A stretch of DNA of 59,479 bases from Dissulfuribacter thermophilus (lineage in GTDB: Bacteria > Desulfobacterota > Dissulfuribacteria > Dissulfuribacterales > Dissulfuribacteraceae), in contig NZ_MAGO01000013.1 in NCBI RefSeq assembly GCF_001687335.1, positions 1-59,479 on the forward strand, written 5' to 3'. Below are positions 58,866 through 59,479 of this stretch, piece by piece. The position numbers were made by a program, and so were the translations under genes. Positions within the stretch are counted from its first letter, which is position 1. Each line of letters opens with the position of its first letter. The notes under the pieces were generated by a model. That model saw nothing but the letters and a program-made list of their open reading frames with translations, ran no database searches and was not told the DNA's origin.

Positions 58866-59479
58866 CGGCAGTTACGAAAGTGTTCTATCAGTCCCTCCTC
58901 AAAAAAGTACATAGTGTCTTTGATAGATAGCCTACAGATCACCAATTTTTTCTTTTTACAGCTCACCGTTGTTCCATATGACATATGAAGGACTAACTCT
59001 GCTTCGTGAACAAACTTCGACCGGAGTTCGTAAAGGTACTTGGCTAAATTTTCAATAGACGCCTCAGTCCCCCTGATCTCAAGACGAGACACGAGATCAT
59101 GTTGCCGATCAGGAGGCAACGTTTTGAAGAATGATATGCACCGCTTGATCGAACCGAATTTTTCCTTGTATTTCCTGTAAACTTCATCAAGTTTGATCTT
59201 ATCGCTTATGGGAAACTGAATGCCGTACTTCTTACTTACGATGAACTGGTAGAAATCGATGAATTTTTCTTCTGATAGAGACTCTATAAGTGAAAAAATT
59301 GCAATGTATTTGAATGTATTTGTAAAATAGTCAATTCTATTGTTTGAATCTGGAACGTCTACAAGCCAATCGCCTCTCTTAACCATAAAGAGGTAAAAGG
59401 ATGCTGTCCTCAAAAAGAGACTTTTTTGGTCTGTTAAAGGCCCTGTCAATTCCCCAGGTAAGGGTACTAAAAATTCCTC
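58859..59479 (-). CDS. HEPN-like protein, 5' partial
   Basis: The frame continues to the window edge (EEFLVPLPGELTGPLTDQKS before the apparent TTG at 59449), so the start lies outside. The visible 206 aa are helical. KYLYELRSKFVHEAELVLH carries Arg-X4-His, the RNase-type motif of HEPN domains, with FLRTASFYLF and YIAIFSLIESLSEEKFIDF as preceding helices. HEPN proteins occur in defence, toxin and RNA-cleavage contexts. It stands next to a toxin-antitoxin pair and its stop merges with an attC-like palindrome, so it may be a mobile cassette. I cannot name the family; ApeA-like HEPN is a guess. Confidence 0.6.
   Translation of the reverse strand, partial: EEFLVPLPGELTGPLTDQKSLFLRTASFYLFMVKRGDWLVDVPDSNNRIDYFTNTFKYIAIFSLIESLSEEKFIDFYQFIVSKKYGIQFPISDKIKLDEVYRKYKEKFGSIKRCISFFKTLPPDRQHDLVSRLEIRGTEASIENLAKYLYELRSKFVHEAELVLHMSYGTTVSCKKKKLVICRLSIKDTMYFFEEGLIEHFRNCRT

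Overview
The window reads as chromosome from an anaerobic, sulfur-metabolising deltaproteobacterium (Desulfobacterota). The evidence is a PxxKW-type Cys-rich protein, a CooT-like protein, IorAB, DUF3373 and TorF-type porins, a YeiH-type sulfate exporter, a rhodanese, a two-gene Rieske/cytochrome b complex, and heavy use of AGG/AGA arginine codons. Naming it Dissulfuribacter-like would be inference only. Most of the window is dense housekeeping sequence; accessory character is concentrated at 1-14.8 kb and at the right end.

Layout. 0-1 kb: 3' end of a sigma-54 activator. 1.6-9.2 kb: sulfur/redox island with a DUF3365 haem protein, LysR regulator, secreted rhodanese, TorF porin, an interrupted small gene, a 50-aa membrane protein, a YeiH exporter and a small frameshifted gene. 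9.6-14.3 kb: a more AT-rich block with a DUF202 protein, HlyD-type adaptor, TolC-type channel and TDT-family anion transporter, with no ABC ATPase. 14.8-17.4 kb: MazG and NAD salvage (pncA-pncB). 17.8-24.4 kb: CpXC protein, DUF3108 protein, nucleoside phosphorylase-like plus SPL radical SAM pair, SDR, GH99/WbsX-like protein overlapping a radical SAM/SPASM protein, half-size EamA transporter. 24.4-33.4 kb: mnmG, tRNA-Leu(UAA), FmdB-type protein, large porin, class II aldolase, LD-carboxypeptidase, DnaJ-type chaperone, thrC-cooT. 33.4-34.2 kb: repeat-rich spacer. 34.2-44.4 kb: eno, scpB, lipoprotein, iorAB, FlgT-like lipoprotein, recD2, pseudouridine synthase, flavoprotein. 44.7-46.4 kb: small Cys-rich protein-surE, a small HTH protein, PxxKW protein. 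46.5-57.4 kb, all on the minus strand: aminotransferase, truA, argC, rpsI-rplM, YkgJ-type protein, cytochrome b/Rieske/DUF2905/queH/nnr operon, broken comF, icd. 57.9-59.5 kb: HigBA-like toxin-antitoxin pair, an attC-like palindrome and a partial HEPN-like gene.

Most notable are non-coding structures and broken reading frames. There is a family of about 258-bp palindromic elements whose terminal repeats co-vary between copies, compound heptamer repeats that differ by exactly one 7-bp unit, a 109-bp relative upstream of eno, tandem ribosome-binding-site/minigene modules before the YeiH unit, an apparent 147-bp in-frame interruption of a small gene, and a comF split twice, once at an A8 run. 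The sulfur island shares a CTTA-N4-TAAG-like motif upstream of several genes. My working inference is that it handles sulfur oxyanions (sulfate and sulfite export, sulfane-sulfur transfer) under the LysR regulator.
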